This document shows positions 36,114-46,559 of a DNA stretch of 64,000 nucleotides, piece after piece (within the stretch, counting starts at the first letter, position 1; the number at the start of each line of letters is the position of its first letter). The notes under the pieces are model-generated. The model worked only from the letters and a program-made list of their open reading frames with translations. It was not told the DNA's origin and ran no database searches. Made by a program: the position numbers and the translations under genes. Source of the DNA: Nitrospira sp. (lineage in GTDB: Bacteria > Nitrospirota > Nitrospiria > Nitrospirales > Nitrospiraceae); NCBI GenBank assembly GCA_030123625.1, contig CP126121.1, positions 1,342,179-1,406,178 on the forward strand. Direction: 5' to 3'.

Positions 36114-37058
36114 CTACGCTTCACCCACGATCTTCAATTCCAGCTCCAATTTGATCCCCATCTTTCCGGCGATTCGAGCACGCACTTTCTTGATCAGCGA
36201 GAGCACGTCGGCGGCACTGGCATGCCCTTGATTCACGATAAAGTTGGCATGCTTGGTCGAAACCTGTGCATCACCGACCGATGTCCCTTTGAGCCCTGCC
36301 GCCTCGATGACTCGCCCGGCCGAATCATTCAGCGGGTTCTTGAATACACAGCCGGCGCTCGGTAGCGTGAGCGGCTGCGTATCACGGCGGTAACGGAGAT
36401 AGTCTTTCACGATCTGTTCGATGTCCGACCGCACTCCCGCCCTCAGCTTCAACCATACTCCGACCACAACACCAGGCGGCAATGTCGCCCGGCGATATCG
36501 AAAGCCGATTGATTCTGCCGGACAGTGGACCAGCGCGCCTTTCGGGGACACAATCCGGACGGCTTTCACCGAGTCCTTCATTTCACCGAGTCGTGTCCCT
36601 GCGTTCATCACGACACAACCTGCGACAGTGCCGGGAATACCGGCCGCCCATTCCAATCCGGTCAAAGACCGGCGGATAGCATGACCGATCAGCGTGGGCA
36701 TGCCGACGCCTCCTTCGGCATACAACACGGATCCTGGTTCTTCTTTGATTGCACGCAATTTCGCCAGACTGACCACCACACCTCGGATCCCCTTGTCCCG
36801 AACAAGGACGTTGGTGCCGCCCAAAACAAAGAGCGGAAGCGCCTGTTCATGCGTCTGCTTGGCAAGGCGCGCAACATCCTCCACGTCGACCGGCTCCACC
36901 AACACATCGGCCGGACCACCGATGTGGAACGACGTGTACTCTTTAAGCGGGGCATTGAAACGAACCACCCCGAGAATTCCCGCCACGGCAGACTCCAATC
37001 TGCGCTGTGCCCGCGTGAGTCGTACCTGCGTTCCATCCGTTTGCATCCGATGCTTCAT
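36114..37058 (-). CDS. murB: UDP-N-acetylenolpyruvoylglucosamine reductase
   Basis: The 314-residue FAD protein has the FAD-binding LFVLGGTNVLVRD, the GIPGTVAGCVVMNAG segment, the catalytic Ser in SAGCVFKNP and the C-terminal Glu in LELELKIVG. It reduces UDP-GlcNAc-enolpyruvate to UDP-MurNAc. It lies 6 nt from murC. The absence of the extra loop after residue 190 is consistent with the type II MurB form. Confidence 0.96.
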   Translation of the reverse strand: MKHRMQTDGTQVRLTRAQRRLESAVAGILGVVRFNAPLKEYTSFHIGGPADVLVEPVDVEDVARLAKQTHEQALPLFVLGGTNVLVRDKGIRGVVVSLAKLRAIKEEPGSVLYAEGGVGMPTLIGHAIRRSLTGLEWAAGIPGTVAGCVVMNAGTRLGEMKDSVKAVRIVSPKGALVHCPAESIGFRYRRATLPPGVVVGVWLKLRAGVRSDIEQIVKDYLRYRRDTQPLTLPSAGCVFKNPLNDSAGRVIEAAGLKGTSVGDAQVSTKHANFIVNQGHASAADVLSLIKKVRARIAGKMGIKLELELKIVGEA

Positions 37059-37064
37059 GAACCA

Positions 37065-38456
37065 TCAAGCAGACTCAAGACGGGCTAGAATCCCGGTTCC
37101 AGCCTTCCAGATATCACCCGCACCCAACGTGAGAACGAGATCGCCCGGTCTTAAATGAGGCAGTACTTGATCCGGCAGGGTTTCCTTGCGCTCGATGAAG
37201 GTCACCGATGGATGGCCCGCCGACTTGATCGTTTCAGCAAGGGCGGCTCCGGACACTCCCGGTATCGGTGATTCACCCGCCGGATAAATTTCCGTCGTGA
37301 ACAGCTGGTCGGCATGATCAAAGGCATGCGCGAATTCCCCGATACAATCCCTCGTGCGGCTGTATCGATGCGGCTGAAAAAGGACTACCAATCGACGGTC
37401 CCAGCCCTGCTTGGCGGCAGTGAGGGTCGCTTTCACCTCGGTGGGATGGTGGCCATAGTCGTCGACCACCATGACCCCGCCGGCTTCGCCTCGCAAATGA
37501 AACCGCCGTTCGACTCCCGTGAATGCCGCCAACCCTTTGCGAATCAAATCGACAGGAATCTCCAGCTCGAGGCCGATGGCAATGGCAACCAACGCGTTGG
37601 AAACGTTGTGGGCACCCGGCACGGCCAACCGGAAGGGGCCAAGATTCTTTCCCCGGAAGTACGTCCGAAACTCGGCACCCCATTGTCTCAAGCTGATGTC
37701 GGTTGCCTTGAAATCCGGTGCTATCCCATCGCGATCGCGGAGCCCATAGGTGTGATACCGTTTGACCAGGCGAGGGAACAGCGCGGCCAGATGCTCGTCG
37801 TCGGCGCACAAGACCGCCAATCCATAAAATGGGACTTTGTTGATGAACTCCAAGAAGCTTTCGTTGATACGTTCCATCGATCCGTAGTGATCCAGGTGTT
37901 CGCGGTCCAGATTAGTCACGGCCACGATGGTCGGAGAGAGGCGAAGAAACGATCCATCGCTTTCATCTGCCTCCGCCACAAGCAAGTCGCCTCGTCCAAG
38001 CCGCGCGTGACTGCCCAAGGCATTGACCTTTCCTCCGATCACCATCGTAGGGTCAAGGCCACCCTGCGCCAACACATTCGCGACCATCGATGTGGTGGTA
38101 GTTTTTCCATGAGCGCCGGCGATGGCCACTCCAAACTTCAGACGCATCAGTTCAGCCAACATCTCCGCCCGGGGAATCACTGGAATCTGCTTCGCCTTTG
38201 CGGCCATAACTTCGGGGTTGCTCGCCGCCACAGCGGAAGAGATGACCACAACTTGCGCCTCCCCCACATTGGACTCCTGATGACCGATGAACACTTTCCC
38301 ACCGAGTTCTTCCAGTCGCTTCGTGGTCTCCGACGCGTTCAGATCTGAACCGGTCACTTTGTATCCCATCGTGAGAAGGACTTCTGCGATGCCGCTCATA
38401 CCGGCTCCACCGATGCCGACGAGATGAATCTGCTGTGTCTTACGAAAGAGCGTCAT
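37065..38456 (-). CDS. murC: UDP-N-acetylmuramate-L-alanine ligase
   Basis: The Mur ligase has the N-terminal IHLVGIGGAGMSGIAEVL, the ATP loop GAHGKTTTTSMV, and NLDREHLDHYG. The C-terminal part has GVERRFHLRG and DDYGHHPTEV. It adds L-Ala to UDP-MurNAc. Two starts are possible. The ATG at 38456 fits family N-termini, while the ATG at 38555 has a good GGAG site but would add 33 residues without counterpart and overlap murG by 38 nt. Confidence 0.95.
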   Translation of the reverse strand: MTLFRKTQQIHLVGIGGAGMSGIAEVLLTMGYKVTGSDLNASETTKRLEELGGKVFIGHQESNVGEAQVVVISSAVAASNPEVMAAKAKQIPVIPRAEMLAELMRLKFGVAIAGAHGKTTTTSMVANVLAQGGLDPTMVIGGKVNALGSHARLGRGDLLVAEADESDGSFLRLSPTIVAVTNLDREHLDHYGSMERINESFLEFINKVPFYGLAVLCADDEHLAALFPRLVKRYHTYGLRDRDGIAPDFKATDISLRQWGAEFRTYFRGKNLGPFRLAVPGAHNVSNALVAIAIGLELEIPVDLIRKGLAAFTGVERRFHLRGEAGGVMVVDDYGHHPTEVKATLTAAKQGWDRRLVVLFQPHRYSRTRDCIGEFAHAFDHADQLFTTEIYPAGESPIPGVSGAALAETIKSAGHPSVTFIERKETLPDQVLPHLRPGDLVLTLGAGDIWKAGTGILARLESA

Positions 38457-38517
38457 ACGGCTGAACCTTTGTCGTCCTGCAGAAGTCTGTGATCGAATCC
38501 CCCGCTCCCCAACACCG

Positions 38518-39639
38518 TTAACCTCCGGTCGCTCCAGTAGATTGGTTGATGTCATGTGTCACTCCCATGAGCGCGTAACATTCACCGACGATCACTTCGC
38601 CGGCATCGACTCGTCTCATTTCCAAACTCTTCCGTTGCATCTTCTCCAACCGCTGCGGGTCCGATAAGGCGGTTTCGATCATGCCAACCAATTTCTCTCC
38701 GGTAAGATCTGCCTGCGGAAGAACCATGGCACCTCCCGCCGCTTCCATCGCCCGCGCATTCTTCATCTGGTGATCATAGATGGCGGTGGGCAGCGGAATC
38801 AGAATGGCGGCTTTCCCACAGGCCGCCAATTCGGCAATCGTCATCGCACCGGCACGAGCCACCACCAGATCGGCGGTCTGAAGAACGGCCGGCATATCGT
38901 AGAGAAAGGGAACGACCGTGGCTCGGATACCCAGCGCCCGGTACACATTTCTGACTCGCTCAAAATCTCCCTCTCCGGTTTGATGCGTGATGGTCAAACC
39001 GGGAAGACGCTGGCTCATGAGAGATAACCCTTCCAACACCGCGTTATTGATGGCCCTGGCCCCCTGGCTCCCGCCGAAAATCAGCACGTGCCGGACGTCC
39101 TGCTTGGTTGACGCGCTGTCGGTTGGTTGCACCAAGAACTCTTGTCGGATCGGTGTGCCGACGACACGAATCTTTCGCCGGTCAAAGAAAGCCCCGGCCG
39201 ACTCAAATGCCAAAAAGATCCTTTGCGCAAAGGGAGCGACAACTTTATTGGCCATTCCGGGATGGGCATTCGGCTCCAGAATCACCCGGGCAATTCCCTT
39301 CAAGGCAGCAGCAACCAACACGCTCGGGCTCGTATAGCCTCCTACTCCGACCACTAAATCAGCCTGCCGCCGCTTTAGAATGTCGAGCGATTGCCAGATT
39401 CCAATAGGCACAGAGAGCATCCCCCTTGCGACATCCAGCAGTCCCTTTCCCATGATCGGCTTGGCGGTGATCAGCGCCAGCTCGAATCTCTCATGAGCGA
39501 GCACCCTGGACTCGATCCCGCGCACCGTCCCGACAAAGAGAATGTTGGCGGAAGGATCGCGGCGCAGAAACTCTCGAGCCAGCGCGACAGCCGGATAGAG
39601 ATGCCCGCCGGTACCACCCGCCGCAATCACGACCGTCAT
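38518..39639 (-). CDS. murG: UDP-GlcNAc:undecaprenyl-PP-MurNAc-pentapeptide GlcNAc transferase
   Basis: The protein begins MTVVIAAGGTGGHLYPAVAL, the classical MurG donor loop. It has GVGGYTSPS, the acceptor-side EPNAHPGMANK, GGSQGARAIN and the sugar-binding ARAGAMTIAEL. It converts lipid I to lipid II at the membrane face. The start ATG overlaps the ftsW stop (ATGA). A longer open frame upstream (to 40971) is a shadow of ftsW. Confidence 0.97.
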   Translation of the reverse strand: MTVVIAAGGTGGHLYPAVALAREFLRRDPSANILFVGTVRGIESRVLAHERFELALITAKPIMGKGLLDVARGMLSVPIGIWQSLDILKRRQADLVVGVGGYTSPSVLVAAALKGIARVILEPNAHPGMANKVVAPFAQRIFLAFESAGAFFDRRKIRVVGTPIRQEFLVQPTDSASTKQDVRHVLIFGGSQGARAINNAVLEGLSLMSQRLPGLTITHQTGEGDFERVRNVYRALGIRATVVPFLYDMPAVLQTADLVVARAGAMTIAELAACGKAAILIPLPTAIYDHQMKNARAMEAAGGAMVLPQADLTGEKLVGMIETALSDPQRLEKMQRKSLEMRRVDAGEVIVGECYALMGVTHDINQSTGATGG

Positions 39640-40841
39640 TGTCGGCTCGCCCATCCACGTCCGCTCTGCCGGCTCGTCTCTTCTCGTCCAGCCTGTCGAT
39701 CCCGCGAGATGTTCAGCAAAATCCCTACTCCGGTCAGGCTGATCACCAAGGACGATCCGCCATAACTGACGAACGGCAATGTCAGACCCTTGGTCGGCAA
39801 CAACCCCGTCACAACACAGGCATTGATCAGTGCCTGGATACCGATGAGCGTCGTGATGCCGATTCCCAGATAGCGTCCGAACGGTATCCGCGCCCTGGTG
39901 GAGATCTGAAACCCCCGGATTACGAAGAGCGCGAAAGAAAGAACGATGATCCCCGCTCCAACGAACCCGAGCTCTTCGCCGACGAGTGCCAGCACAAAAT
40001 CGGTATGGGCTTCCGGAAGAAAGAACAATTTTTGTTTGCCTTCCCCCAACCCAACCCCGAAGAGTCCCCCGCTGCCGAATGCAAGAAACGATTGGTTGAT
40101 CTGGAATCCCGTCCCGGTCGGATCCCGCTCCGGATAGAAAAACGCGATGAGCCGTTGCCATCGATAGGGTGATAACCATATCAACGCCGCCACTCCGACC
40201 AACGCAACCGGCACGAGACTGAGGAGATGGGTTATTCTTGCTCCACCGAGGAACAACATGCCAGCCGTCACCAATCCGATCACCACAATGGTCCCCAAAT
40301 CTGGTTCCATGAGGACCAACCCACTGATGATCCCAATAATGAGCAGCGCCGGCAGCAGCCCGGTCGAAAAATGCCGAAGCCGATTTTCTTTTTTGGCGAG
40401 GTACGCAGCGAGATAGATCATACTGATCAACTTCGCCATCTCGGCCGGCTGAATCGAAATAGACCCCAACCGTAACCAACGCCGGGCCCCATTGGCGGAG
40501 ACACCGACGGAAGGAATAAGGACAACCACCAGCAACACAATGATGAGGCCGAGGAGAGGAAGCGCAAGGCGCCTCCACCATATGTAATCGACCCGAGACA
40601 CTACATGCAAAAGCACCAAACCAAGCGTGAGCCATGCCAGTTGCCGCTTCAGGTAGTACCATGAGTCGTGGTGCTTCTGGCCGGCCACCACGGCACTTGC
40701 GCTGAAGATCATCACAAGGCCGACCAGCGCCAGCATAATGGCTACAAACAGCAAGATATGATCCATCCCCACCCGCTTCGGAGGGCGCGCGCTGACCGTG
40801 GACCACGGCAACGCCAAGGTCCCTGCAGATCTCTGTGGCAT
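39636..40841 (-). CDS. ftsW: SEDS peptidoglycan polymerase FtsW
   Basis: This 401-residue protein with about 10 membrane segments has the SEDS features: the first segment ending MIFSASAV, NGARRWLRLG followed by IQPAEMAKL, EPDLGT, and the late loop FVSYGGSSL. It polymerises septal glycan strands with FtsI. An internal ATG at 40766 (MDHILLF) could also serve. An inverted-repeat element fills the gap to murD. Confidence 0.95.
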   Translation of the reverse strand: MPQRSAGTLALPWSTVSARPPKRVGMDHILLFVAIMLALVGLVMIFSASAVVAGQKHHDSWYYLKRQLAWLTLGLVLLHVVSRVDYIWWRRLALPLLGLIIVLLVVVLIPSVGVSANGARRWLRLGSISIQPAEMAKLISMIYLAAYLAKKENRLRHFSTGLLPALLIIGIISGLVLMEPDLGTIVVIGLVTAGMLFLGGARITHLLSLVPVALVGVAALIWLSPYRWQRLIAFFYPERDPTGTGFQINQSFLAFGSGGLFGVGLGEGKQKLFFLPEAHTDFVLALVGEELGFVGAGIIVLSFALFVIRGFQISTRARIPFGRYLGIGITTLIGIQALINACVVTGLLPTKGLTLPFVSYGGSSLVISLTGVGILLNISRDRQAGREETSRQSGRGWASRQ

Positions 40842-40868
40842 CTTCCAGCTTCAATGCTCCTCTGCTAG

Positions 40869-41031
40869 CAGACTGTTGAAAAAGTCCGCCAACGGCGGAC
40901 TCGCATCGCTGAGAGCGCTCAAGATACAGCCGGCTCACCATCTCGCCGGCGCGCACAAAACGTGGCGTCACTTATCCGTGACGCCGTGCACCTTGCTGCG
41001 GTCTTGCCGGACGGTCTTTTTGAACAGCCTG
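40869..41031. mobile_element. MITE-like inverted-repeat element, copy 2
   Basis: The ends are CAGACTGTTGAAAAA (40869-40883) and the complement of CAGGCTGTTCAAAAA (41017-41031), a 13/15 match. Inside is a perfect hairpin GTCCGCC-AAC-GGCGGAC (40884-40900). The left half is the reverse of the right half of copies 1 and 3, and the right half matches the left end of copy 3 (GTTCAAA, TC/CCGGTAAG or CCGGCAAG, then GCCGC or ACCGC). No gene is encoded. It splits the murD-ftsW junction of the cell-wall operon without breaking either gene. Confidence 0.65.
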
Positions 41032-41041
41032 TGAACCCTCG

Positions 41042-42451
41042 TTACTCCGGTAACGATTGCACAAGAGCTTTAAATTGCCGCCCTCGATCTTGGTAATCGA
41101 CAAACATGTCGAAACTCGCGCAGGCCGGCGACAGAAGCACCACATCGCCGGCGTCCGCTTCGGATGCCGCAAGCTCAACGGCCTCATGCAATGTGCCCGC
41201 CCGTTCGATACCCTGATACCCTTTCATCGCAGTCGCAATAAGCGGTGCTGCCTCACCGATTAAAACAAGTCGCTTCACTCGCTGACGAATTGCGGGAACC
41301 AGCCTGGAGAAATCCCCCCCTTTGTCACGTCCACCGGCAATGAGCCAGATCGGCTGGTCGATACTCTCCAGCGCTTTGAGTGTCGCATCCACGTTGGTCC
41401 CCTTGGAGTCGTTGATGAACCGTATGCCCCGCCGCTCACGAACGACCTCCAACGCATGTTCCAATCCGGGAAACTCTCTGAGAACTTGACGAATTATGCC
41501 GAGAGGACACCCGCTTAAGAGCGCATACGTTGCAGCCACCATCGCGTTTTCGATGTTGTGATTGCCGATGATCTTGACCTCGCTCCGAGCACAAATTTCC
41601 TGCATCTGACCGCCAATGGTCGTCATGATGCGGTCTCGATCGAGATAGGTCCCCCCTGCCAGATCGGAAGGCAATGTCCGGGTCCTTGTGAAACCGAGTA
41701 CCCTGGCCCTTGCGCTCTGCCGCAGAGGAGCCACCCTCGCATCATCCAAATTGAAGAGAGCATAGTCGGATGGGGTTTGGTTCTCGAATATTCTGTTTTT
41801 GGTCGCGATGTATTCGTCGATCGACTCATAGCGATCCTGATGGTCCACCGTCACGTTGAGAATTGCGGCAATCCATGGATGAAACTGCTCGACGGTTTCG
41901 AGCTGGAAGCTGGACACTTCCACTACCAAAGCGTCGTACGGGCATGGACGGCCCGACTTCATGGCTCGCAGCGATTGTATGGCGGCTTCACTGATCGCCG
42001 TGCCCAGATTCCCGCCGACAAAGACCCGCTTTCCGCTCTCTTGCAGCATCTTCCCGATCAGCGTAACCGTCGTGCTCTTCCCATTGGTGCCGGTCAACGC
42101 CAGAATGGGGGCAGAAAGAAACCGCGATGCGAGATCGAGTTCGCTGATGACCCTCACACCTCGATGGCGAACACGTTCAAGGGCTTCGAGCCGATAGGGG
42201 ACTCCCGGACTGATCACGACGAGTTCGGCCTGGCTGAGAGCCGATTCATAATCGTTGCCTAGCACGAGGCGGGTTGCCGTCTGATCCAGCGATCCAAGCA
42301 TACCGAGCAACTCTCCCCGATCCTTCCGGTCGGCCACCGTCACCAAGGCGCCGGCGTCCTGCAATAAGCGGGCAGCAGCGACGCCGCTCCGTGCCATCCC
42401 GACGACTGTGACACGGACCCCTGTCAACTGCGTGGTGTCCACCTCCACCAT
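41042..42451 (-). CDS. murD: UDP-N-acetylmuramoylalanine-D-glutamate ligase
   Basis: The 469-residue Mur ligase has [15 protein letters not shown], the ATP loop [13 protein letters not shown], the [14 protein letters not shown] motif and the [15 protein letters not shown] segment typical of MurD. It adds D-Glu to UDP-MurNAc-Ala. It ends about 10 nt before an inverted-repeat element. The murD-mraY gap is short, about 4 nt. Confidence 0.97.
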   Translation of the reverse strand: MVEVDTTQLTGVRVTVVGMARSGVAAARLLQDAGALVTVADRKDRGELLGMLGSLDQTATRLVLGNDYESALSQAELVVISPGVPYRLEALERVRHRGVRVISELDLASRFLSAPILALTGTNGKSTTVTLIGKMLQESGKRVFVGGNLGTAISEAAIQSLRAMKSGRPCPYDALVVEVSSFQLETVEQFHPWIAAILNVTVDHQDRYESIDEYIATKNRIFENQTPSDYALFNLDDARVAPLRQSARARVLGFTRTRTLPSDLAGGTYLDRDRIMTTIGGQMQEICARSEVKIIGNHNIENAMVAATYALLSGCPLGIIRQVLREFPGLEHALEVVRERRGIRFINDSKGTNVDATLKALESIDQPIWLIAGGRDKGGDFSRLVPAIRQRVKRLVLIGEAAPLIATAMKGYQGIERAGTLHEAVELAASEADAGDVVLLSPACASFDMFVDYQDRGRQFKALVQSLPE

Positions 42452-42455
42452 CCCA

Positions 42456-43532
42456 TTACCTCAACTTCAGCGTGCTCAAGCTCAACAGCGCCAGCAAAAT
42501 GGCGATGATCCACAGACGCACGACGACTTTCGGTTCTTCCCACCCTTTCATCTCAAAATGGTGGTGAATCGGAGCCATGAGGAAGATCCGCTTTCCTCGG
42601 GATTTGTATGAGGCCACTTGAAAAATGACCGAGACCGCCTCGATCACGAAGACGCCGCCGACCATCAGCAATAACAACTCATGCTTGCTGATGACCGCTA
42701 CCGTCCCAAGAGCCGCCCCAAGCGGAAGCGAACCGACATCCCCCATGAAGACCGAGGCCGGATAGGTGTTGAACCAAAGAAATCCAAGACTCGAACCCAG
42801 GATAGCCGCCGTAAAGACCGCCAACTCTCCGGCTCCGTCGATGTGCGGAATCAGGAGATATTCCGACATCAATCGGTGACCGGTGACGTAGGCGACCACG
42901 GTGTACGCCAATGCCGCAATCATTACCGGACCAATTGCCAGCCCATCGAGACCATCAGTGAGGTTGACGGCATTGGAACTGCCGACAATCACCAGCACGG
43001 CAAAGACAACATAAAACCATCCCAAGTCTGGCATGAAATTCTTAAAAAACGGCACGCTCAGCTTCGTGTTGTAGCCGGGTAGCGAGTACAAAATCAGGGC
43101 CACGATGAGCGCAATGGTTATTTGTGCCGTGAACTTTTGCGATGCCGAGAGCCCTTTCGAGCGAGCCTTGATGAATTTGAGATAGTCGTCCACAAACCCA
43201 ATGACACAAAACCCCAGGGTCGCGGAAAGAACCAGCCAGATATGGGGGCGTGAGATGTCGGCCCAGAGCAAGGTCGACAGCGTGACTGCAAAGATAATGA
43301 GGATGCCGCCCATCGTGGGTGTTCCACTCTTGGCCAAATGCCGCTTCGGTCCATCGTCGCGTATCTGTTGCCCCAGCTTGATTTCTTGAAGCTTTCGGAT
43401 CACCCACGGTGCCAGCACGAATGCGATCAGGAACGCCGTGACGGCGGCATAAATGATGCGAAAGCTCTGATAACGAAAAACATTCAGAAACGAGAATTCC
43501 TTATGGAGCGGGTAGAGCCAGATATACAGCAT
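42456..43532 (-). CDS. mraY: Phospho-MurNAc-pentapeptide transferase
   Basis: The 358-residue, 10-segment membrane protein has [12 protein letters not shown], the Asp pair in [21 protein letters not shown] and the cytoplasmic [19 protein letters not shown] loop. It makes lipid I. It follows murF and precedes murD in the usual order. Confidence 0.97.
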   Translation of the reverse strand: MLYIWLYPLHKEFSFLNVFRYQSFRIIYAAVTAFLIAFVLAPWVIRKLQEIKLGQQIRDDGPKRHLAKSGTPTMGGILIIFAVTLSTLLWADISRPHIWLVLSATLGFCVIGFVDDYLKFIKARSKGLSASQKFTAQITIALIVALILYSLPGYNTKLSVPFFKNFMPDLGWFYVVFAVLVIVGSSNAVNLTDGLDGLAIGPVMIAALAYTVVAYVTGHRLMSEYLLIPHIDGAGELAVFTAAILGSSLGFLWFNTYPASVFMGDVGSLPLGAALGTVAVISKHELLLLMVGGVFVIEAVSVIFQVASYKSRGKRIFLMAPIHHHFEMKGWEEPKVVVRLWIIAILLALLSLSTLKLR

Positions 43533-43546
43533 AGCCCGGACGACCG

Positions 43547-44995
43547 TTAGGAAGCCTTTTTCGATGTACGTTTTGTTTCCTGGAGCGCGTCAACGACAAG
43601 CTCTAGCTTCATGCCGCGCGACGCTTTGATCAGCACGGCATCACCCGGTTGTACAACCGTTTTCACTACAGCTGCTGCCGCGCGGGCATCCGGCATTTCG
43701 AGAATAGACGTCGGATCCAGTCCCGCCTGTTTCGCTCCTTTGGCGAGGCTTCTCGCTAAGACACCGCAGGCTACGAGCTGATCGATACCTTGGCACGCCA
43801 AGAATGCTCCGACTTCCTCATGCAGCTGAGCGGCATTCGGGCCGAGTTCCAGCATGTCTCCGAGGACGGCAATTTTCTTTCGTTTTGTTCCCATTTGTGC
43901 GAGCAGCTGCACCGCCGCCTTCATAGACGCAGGATTGGCGTTGTAACAGTCGATGATCAACTTCACGCCCTGATTGACCGATACCTGTGATCGCATCGCA
44001 GCGGGCAGGAAACGGGACAGTCCCTCAGCGATCATCCCTCCGGGCAAGCCCAACACCAAACCGACCGCTCCTGCGGCCAAGGCATTCGTGATGTTATGCT
44101 CTCCGGCAATTCGAATATGAACAGTAGTGTGACGTACTGCTCCGGGAAGCAGAAGACGAAAGATCGTCCCATTCCTCCCGTCGGATTTCACGTCCATCGC
44201 ACGAACGTCCGCCTTTGATGAAAACCCAAACGACACCACATGACATCGAGCTCGTGCGGCAAGATAGTCGTAATACGAATCATCTGCGTTCAGGATTGCG
44301 GTCCCATCACAAGGAAGAAAATCGAGCAACTCCGCCTTTGCCTGAGCTGATGCCTCCATCGTCCCGAAAAACTCCAAGTGGTCGGGGCCGATGTTCGTAA
44401 TGATCCCGATCGTGGGTCGGGCCATTTCACACAGTCTGGCGGTCTGACCGATATTATCGACTCCCATCTCGATGACCGCTCCCTTGTGTCGATCGTTGAG
44501 ACGGAGCAGCGTCTGCGGAACTCCTACACGGTTGTTTAAGTTGCCTTCGGTCTTGAGGATCTTCCAGCGGCGAGCCAGGACACTGGCGACCATGTCCTTC
44601 GTCGTCGTCTTGCCGTTGCTTCCCGTGACGGCAATGACAGGTATTCGAAATCGACCTCGATGATACGCAGCCAGCTGCTGGTATGCAGAGAGTGTGTCGC
44701 TGACGCCGAGGATAAACGGCCGGGTTCGCTTCGAGCCACGCTTCAAGGCAAGCTCCGTCACATCGTACGAATCGAGCACAATCACCCCCACCGCTCCGCG
44801 CGACAGCGCTGTGGCAACAAAGTCGTGGCCGTCGAATCGGTCTCCTCGTAGCGCAAGAAAGAGATCGCCAGGTCGAAGAGACCGAGTATCGAGACTGATT
44901 CGCCGGATACGGTGCTTTGTCCATCCCATTCCCTCTCCGGCCAAGACTCTCGCGCTGACTACTTCCCGCAATTCTTCGACGGTAAACAGCGTCAT
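43547..44995 (-). CDS. murF: UDP-MurNAc-tripeptide:D-Ala-D-Ala ligase
   Basis: The Mur ligase has the N-terminal SLDTRSLRPGDLFLAL, the ATP loop VTGSNGKTTTKDMV and NLNNRVGVPQTLL, and the C-terminal DCYNANPASMKAAV and VLGDMLELG of MurF. It adds D-Ala-D-Ala. The ATG at 44995 fits the family start. An earlier ATG at 45067 would overlap murE by 32 nt and adds 24 unmatched residues. Confidence 0.95.
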   Translation of the reverse strand: MTLFTVEELREVVSARVLAGEGMGWTKHRIRRISLDTRSLRPGDLFLALRGDRFDGHDFVATALSRGAVGVIVLDSYDVTELALKRGSKRTRPFILGVSDTLSAYQQLAAYHRGRFRIPVIAVTGSNGKTTTKDMVASVLARRWKILKTEGNLNNRVGVPQTLLRLNDRHKGAVIEMGVDNIGQTARLCEMARPTIGIITNIGPDHLEFFGTMEASAQAKAELLDFLPCDGTAILNADDSYYDYLAARARCHVVSFGFSSKADVRAMDVKSDGRNGTIFRLLLPGAVRHTTVHIRIAGEHNITNALAAGAVGLVLGLPGGMIAEGLSRFLPAAMRSQVSVNQGVKLIIDCYNANPASMKAAVQLLAQMGTKRKKIAVLGDMLELGPNAAQLHEEVGAFLACQGIDQLVACGVLARSLAKGAKQAGLDPTSILEMPDARAAAAVVKTVVQPGDAVLIKASRGMKLELVVDALQETKRTSKKAS

Positions 44996-45035
44996 CTGAT
45001 GCTTCCGTGCACCGACCGGTCCTTGCACCCACTGG

Positions 45036-46544
45036 CTAGAGGCGGGTCCCAAGTCGTTGGATGGCATCGCGCGCCACCTCGCGATCGTCGAAATGGACCT
45101 TCTGCGTGCCGAGAATCTGATAATCTTCGTGCCCTTTACCGGCGATCAATACCATGTCGGCACTATGGGCCTCCCTCACCGCTTCCTCGATGGCTTCCCG
45201 TCGATCAGGCACTTTTCGGTACTGGACGTGTGGCCGTTGCCGCAGCGCCTCGATCACTCCGACTTCGACTTGTTCTAGAATTGAGAGGGGATCCTCGGTT
45301 CTGGGGTTGTCCGAAGTCAATATCACGACGTCGCTGTAGCGTACGGCCGCTTCTCCCATCTTCGGCCTCTTTCCCCGGTCGCGGTCTCCACCGCACCCAA
45401 AGACTGTGATGATGCGTCCCGTTTTCAGGGCTTGTGCCGCCGCCAGCAATCGGACGAGCGCGTCTTCGGTATGGGCGTAATCCACGGCCACCGTGAACGG
45501 CTGGCCTGCGATCACACGTTCAAACCGTCCCGGCACGTTAATGATCCTTGTCACAGCATCACAAATTTGTGCAGGTGTGGCTCCTTCGTGAAGCGCGACT
45601 CCGATAGCAGCTAATAAATTATAGATGTTGTGCTCACCGACGAGGTGACTCTCAATGGTGAAGTTTCCGAACGGAGTCGCAGCGGTAAAGGTTGTTCCTT
45701 CAAGAGACAACCGTACCGCTTCAGCACGCAGATCTGCCTTGGCTCTTAATGCATAGGTCCAAACCGGGGCGTGGCAGGCCTCGACAATACGATTCCCATA
45801 GCGATCATCGATATTGATGATCGCTCGTTTATTCGCCTTAAGACCTCTCTTCAATCCTGTAAAAAGCCTCAGTTTTGCTTGGAAGTACTCCTCCATGGTT
45901 TTGTGGAAATCGAGATGGTCCTGAGTCAAATTCGAAAAGACCGCCACATCATATTCGCATCCGCTCGTGCGATCCTGCGCCAGAGCGTGAGAGGACACTT
46001 CCATCACTGCAGTGGTGCACCCGCCGGCGACCATCGTGGCCAGCAACTGTTGTAGTTCAAGAGAGCCGGGTGTCGTGTGTGTTGCCGGCATCGTGCGTTC
46101 ACCGATCTGATAGGCGACTGTTCCAATCAATCCTACCGGGTGATGCAGGGCTTCCAGAAGCGCTTTGCAGACATAGGTCGTGGTGGTTTTTCCGTTTGTC
46201 CCGGTCACGCCGATCATCCGAATATGCGACGAGGGGTCTCCGTAAAAGCGGCTTCCCAATAATCCAAGTGCCTTTCTGGAGTCGTCAACGCGGACCAATG
46301 GAAGCAACACCCCATTCACCGGCTGTTGCGACACCAATGCGGCCATGCCTCTCTTCACTGCCGCCGGAATAAATTTGTGCCCATCGACCCTCTCCCCTTT
46401 TACCGCTACAAAGAGACTGCCGGTCGAAACGGCTCGGGAATCATCAGTGATCGATTTTATGGACACGTCCAAATTTCCATGACGATCAAGAATCCTCACC
46501 TGTCCTTCCAGTGCCTGAAGCAGGGTTGCCATGGTCCTCGACAT
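45036..46544 (-). CDS. murE: UDP-MurNAc-L-alanyl-D-glutamate ligase (third residue, probably meso-DAP)
   Basis: The Mur ligase has DSRAVSTGSLFVAVKG, the ATP loop VTGTNGKTTTTYV, TTPGSLELQQLL, the EVSSHAL motif and a DNPRTEDP segment. DNPR is the meso-diaminopimelate-specifying motif in Gram-negative MurE; Lys-adding enzymes differ here. Three start codons are close together (TTG 46550, ATG 46544, ATG 46532). I use 46544. Confidence 0.95.
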   Translation of the reverse strand: MSRTMATLLQALEGQVRILDRHGNLDVSIKSITDDSRAVSTGSLFVAVKGERVDGHKFIPAAVKRGMAALVSQQPVNGVLLPLVRVDDSRKALGLLGSRFYGDPSSHIRMIGVTGTNGKTTTTYVCKALLEALHHPVGLIGTVAYQIGERTMPATHTTPGSLELQQLLATMVAGGCTTAVMEVSSHALAQDRTSGCEYDVAVFSNLTQDHLDFHKTMEEYFQAKLRLFTGLKRGLKANKRAIINIDDRYGNRIVEACHAPVWTYALRAKADLRAEAVRLSLEGTTFTAATPFGNFTIESHLVGEHNIYNLLAAIGVALHEGATPAQICDAVTRIINVPGRFERVIAGQPFTVAVDYAHTEDALVRLLAAAQALKTGRIITVFGCGGDRDRGKRPKMGEAAVRYSDVVILTSDNPRTEDPLSILEQVEVGVIEALRQRPHVQYRKVPDRREAIEEAVREAHSADMVLIAGKGHEDYQILGTQKVHFDDREVARDAIQRLGTRL

Positions 46545-46559
46545 TTCCAAGTATGATTA

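Noticed and set aside
37314-38348. A 344-residue open frame on the plus strand
   Set aside because: It is antisense to murC, with no recognisable domain. High GC makes long antisense frames common here.
38518-40971. An 817-residue open frame extending murG far upstream
   Set aside because: The upstream 440 residues are in a shifted frame over ftsW, have low-complexity composition and match no family. MurG starts at 39639.
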